NCBI GenBank assembly: GCA_003117195.1
Contig: BDSI01000111.1
Location: forward strand, 238,501 to 302,500
DNA length: 64,000 nt
Source of the DNA: Eudorina sp. 2006-703-Eu-15
Lineage: Eukaryota; Chlorophyta; Chlorophyceae; Chlamydomonadales; Volvocaceae
Direction: 5' to 3'
Positions 62,868 through 64,000 of the stretch are shown here, in pieces. The position numbers and the translations under genes were made by a program. The notes beneath the pieces were generated by a model, which worked only from the letters and a program-made list of their open reading frames with translations, was not told the DNA's origin and did not search any database. Numbering within the stretch: position 1 is the first letter of the stretch; every line of letters begins with the position of its first letter.

Positions 62868-63363
62868 GTGCAAGGCAACCCGAATCCTGGTCAAGGTCGG
62901 CCGCCCAAGAGGCGACCTTACTTCGGACGCCACCACGATCAGCCGCCCGCCAACGGGGAAAACCAGCGCGACGACTACGCTGATTTCCCCGCACCTCACG
63001 GAGGCTGGTTTCCGGGTCCTGCGCTTGCTACAGTGCATATTAACGGCCACGGGCAGGCAATAGTTGGCCTGCCTCAGCTGGCCGACGGTGTTCCCATTCC
63101 GGCCTATCAGTATCAGCGGCCTCTGTTCCCGCATCGGCTGCGGCGGTTGGCATACTTAGAGTTCGAGGAGGGTGACGTGCCCAAACCCGACGGGTACGAT
63201 TATTTTGCCTTCGGGGGTGTCACCCAGCTGCTCCCGGTGTATCACAACCGCCGCGGGGAAGTTCCTCCGTTGAACCAGCCACCGCCAGCAGGCCAGGGAC
63301 AGGTAGCGCCAGCCGCGCAGGGGGGCCCGTCGCAAGCTAACCAGGTCCCGATGCAGACCGCGT
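62868..63363 (+). CDS. Unrecognised Pro/Gly-rich protein, probable internal exon
   Basis: Open frame reading QGNPNPGQGRPPKRRPYFG onward, through HINGHGQAIVGLPQL and YLEFEEGDVPKPDGYDYF, to a Pro/Gln-rich end (QVPMQTA, TGA at 63363-63365). The frame can be read back to 62826 only from a GTG. The better reading is an exon that begins at 62868, after a good acceptor (CTAATACTATTTG branch region, pyrimidines, TTCAG). Basic and Pro-rich ends recall retroelement Gag-like proteins, but I see no zinc knuckle and do not assign a family. Alternatives are a host gene exon or the first ORF of an element inserted at 61679. Confidence 0.45.
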
Positions 63364-63534
63364 GAGGCTGCGGATGGCAACGCCGGAGACCGTGGCGCAC
63401 TAGGCGCCTGTCGTAGGCCCGGCATAGTTGTTGCCCGGCTTGTTTCGCAGGACGGCATAGATCGGTCCCACACCGCCTGGCCTTTGCGCCGTGGACGCCG
63501 TTGTCATTAGGGACTCTTGGCTTATCATTTTGTA

Positions 63535-64000
63535 ACATCCTGGTGGTACTAATCTGGATTCTCCAGACGACTCTGGTCTTGGTCTGCGTCGTAATCCGTC
63601 ACGCAGCGCTACCAACCCCTACCGTTCCAACCCCGCGCGTGACGCGCAGGAGGTGAGTGCAAGGTTGGGAAGGGATCTTAAGCGGGCTTCGCAATCGGGA
63701 TCTCTTGCTGGTTCGGGCTCGGGCAGCCCGGGGGAGACTAGTTCTCGGTCTCGGTCAGTTCCGCCCTCAGGTGTTAGCCGTGGGGGTGAGCCTAGTACTA
63801 GCGCTGGTCTTGCTGTTCAGGTAGCCTCCGGGTCGGGACGGGCTGGTACTTCAGTTATCCCTAGCATTACTGTTACGCAGCAGCAAAATCTATCAAACGA
63901 GTGGGCTAGGTTTGTCGCGTTCATCGCCAGGCCCAAACCACCACCACAGCCAGTTGCATACGAGTGGGACGAAATGAGCGGGGGATTCCCAGTTCTAGAG
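63535..64000 (+). CDS. Unrecognised Ser/Arg/Gly-rich frame, open at the window end
   Basis: From the TAA at 63532-63534 this frame stays open for 155 codons to the window edge, with only one ATG, near the end. It reads DDSGLGLRRNPSRSATNPYR, then SLAGSGSGSPGETSSRSRS, then NEWARFVAFIARPKPPPQP. A branch-like TACTAAT followed by CTCCAG at about 63550-63566 suggests the true exon starts at 63567. A disordered Ser-rich N-terminus before a folded part fits a retroelement Gag or ORF1 as well as many host proteins. It probably continues the same transcript as 62868-63363, but I could not find a donor in the right phase. Confidence 0.45.

Overview
This is eukaryotic nuclear DNA, most likely from a volvocine green alga (Chlorophyceae; Volvox, Gonium or Chlamydomonas-like). 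The grounds are GC-rich exons broken by many short introns with GT...AG borders, Gln- and Ala/Gly-rich tracts in the proteins, a secreted M43-metalloprotease-like gene, and a dense mixture of retroelement debris, minisatellites and palindromes. No marker gene fixes the species, so this placement is inference.

Layout. (1) 1-9870: one long plus-strand gene whose 5' end lies outside the window. It encodes an N-terminal TIR domain followed by several discoidin (F5/8 type C)-like halves and modules. I could trace 18 exons, nearly all with matching intron phases. (2) 8899-17563: a tandem segmental duplication. Copy 1 holds the end of the TIR gene and a minus-strand GIY-YIG nuclease remnant. Copy 2 (14261-17563) holds a broken copy of the last exon, whose tail is inverted, and a 424-bp near-perfect palindrome. 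Between the copies lie two related fold-back elements (12837-14260). (3) 17672-21306: a secreted protein gene with a signal-peptide exon and a region resembling the start of pappalysin-type M43 peptidases. It has an in-frame stop and no catalytic exon. (4) 21310-24950: retroelement debris, including a minus-strand Ty3/gypsy-like pol fragment and an intact 453-bp terminal-repeat retrotransposon in miniature (TRIM) with a target duplication, primer site and polypurine tract. It is followed by a short degenerate telomere-like repeat. (5) 25135-61678: a 36.5-kb head-to-tail array of 18 long repeat units (about 1.1-2.5 kb) in four or five sequence types. Most units end in the same module of GC-rich hairpins, the last of which encloses a (TTA)n microsatellite of very variable length. 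No conserved gene was found in the array. (6) 61679-64000: unique sequence that abruptly interrupts the last unit, begins with TG as an LTR would, and carries two unrecognised Pro/Gly/Ser-rich reading frames, the second running off the window.

The only gene that looks functional is the TIR-discoidin gene. TIR domains often act as NAD-cleaving or signalling modules, and discoidin-like folds bind carbohydrate or protein ligands. A ligand-sensing or immune-like protein is therefore a reasonable but unproven reading. The most unusual structure is the array with its hairpin-enclosed microsatellites. It could be subtelomeric, pericentromeric or simply a satellite family; the sequence alone does not decide.
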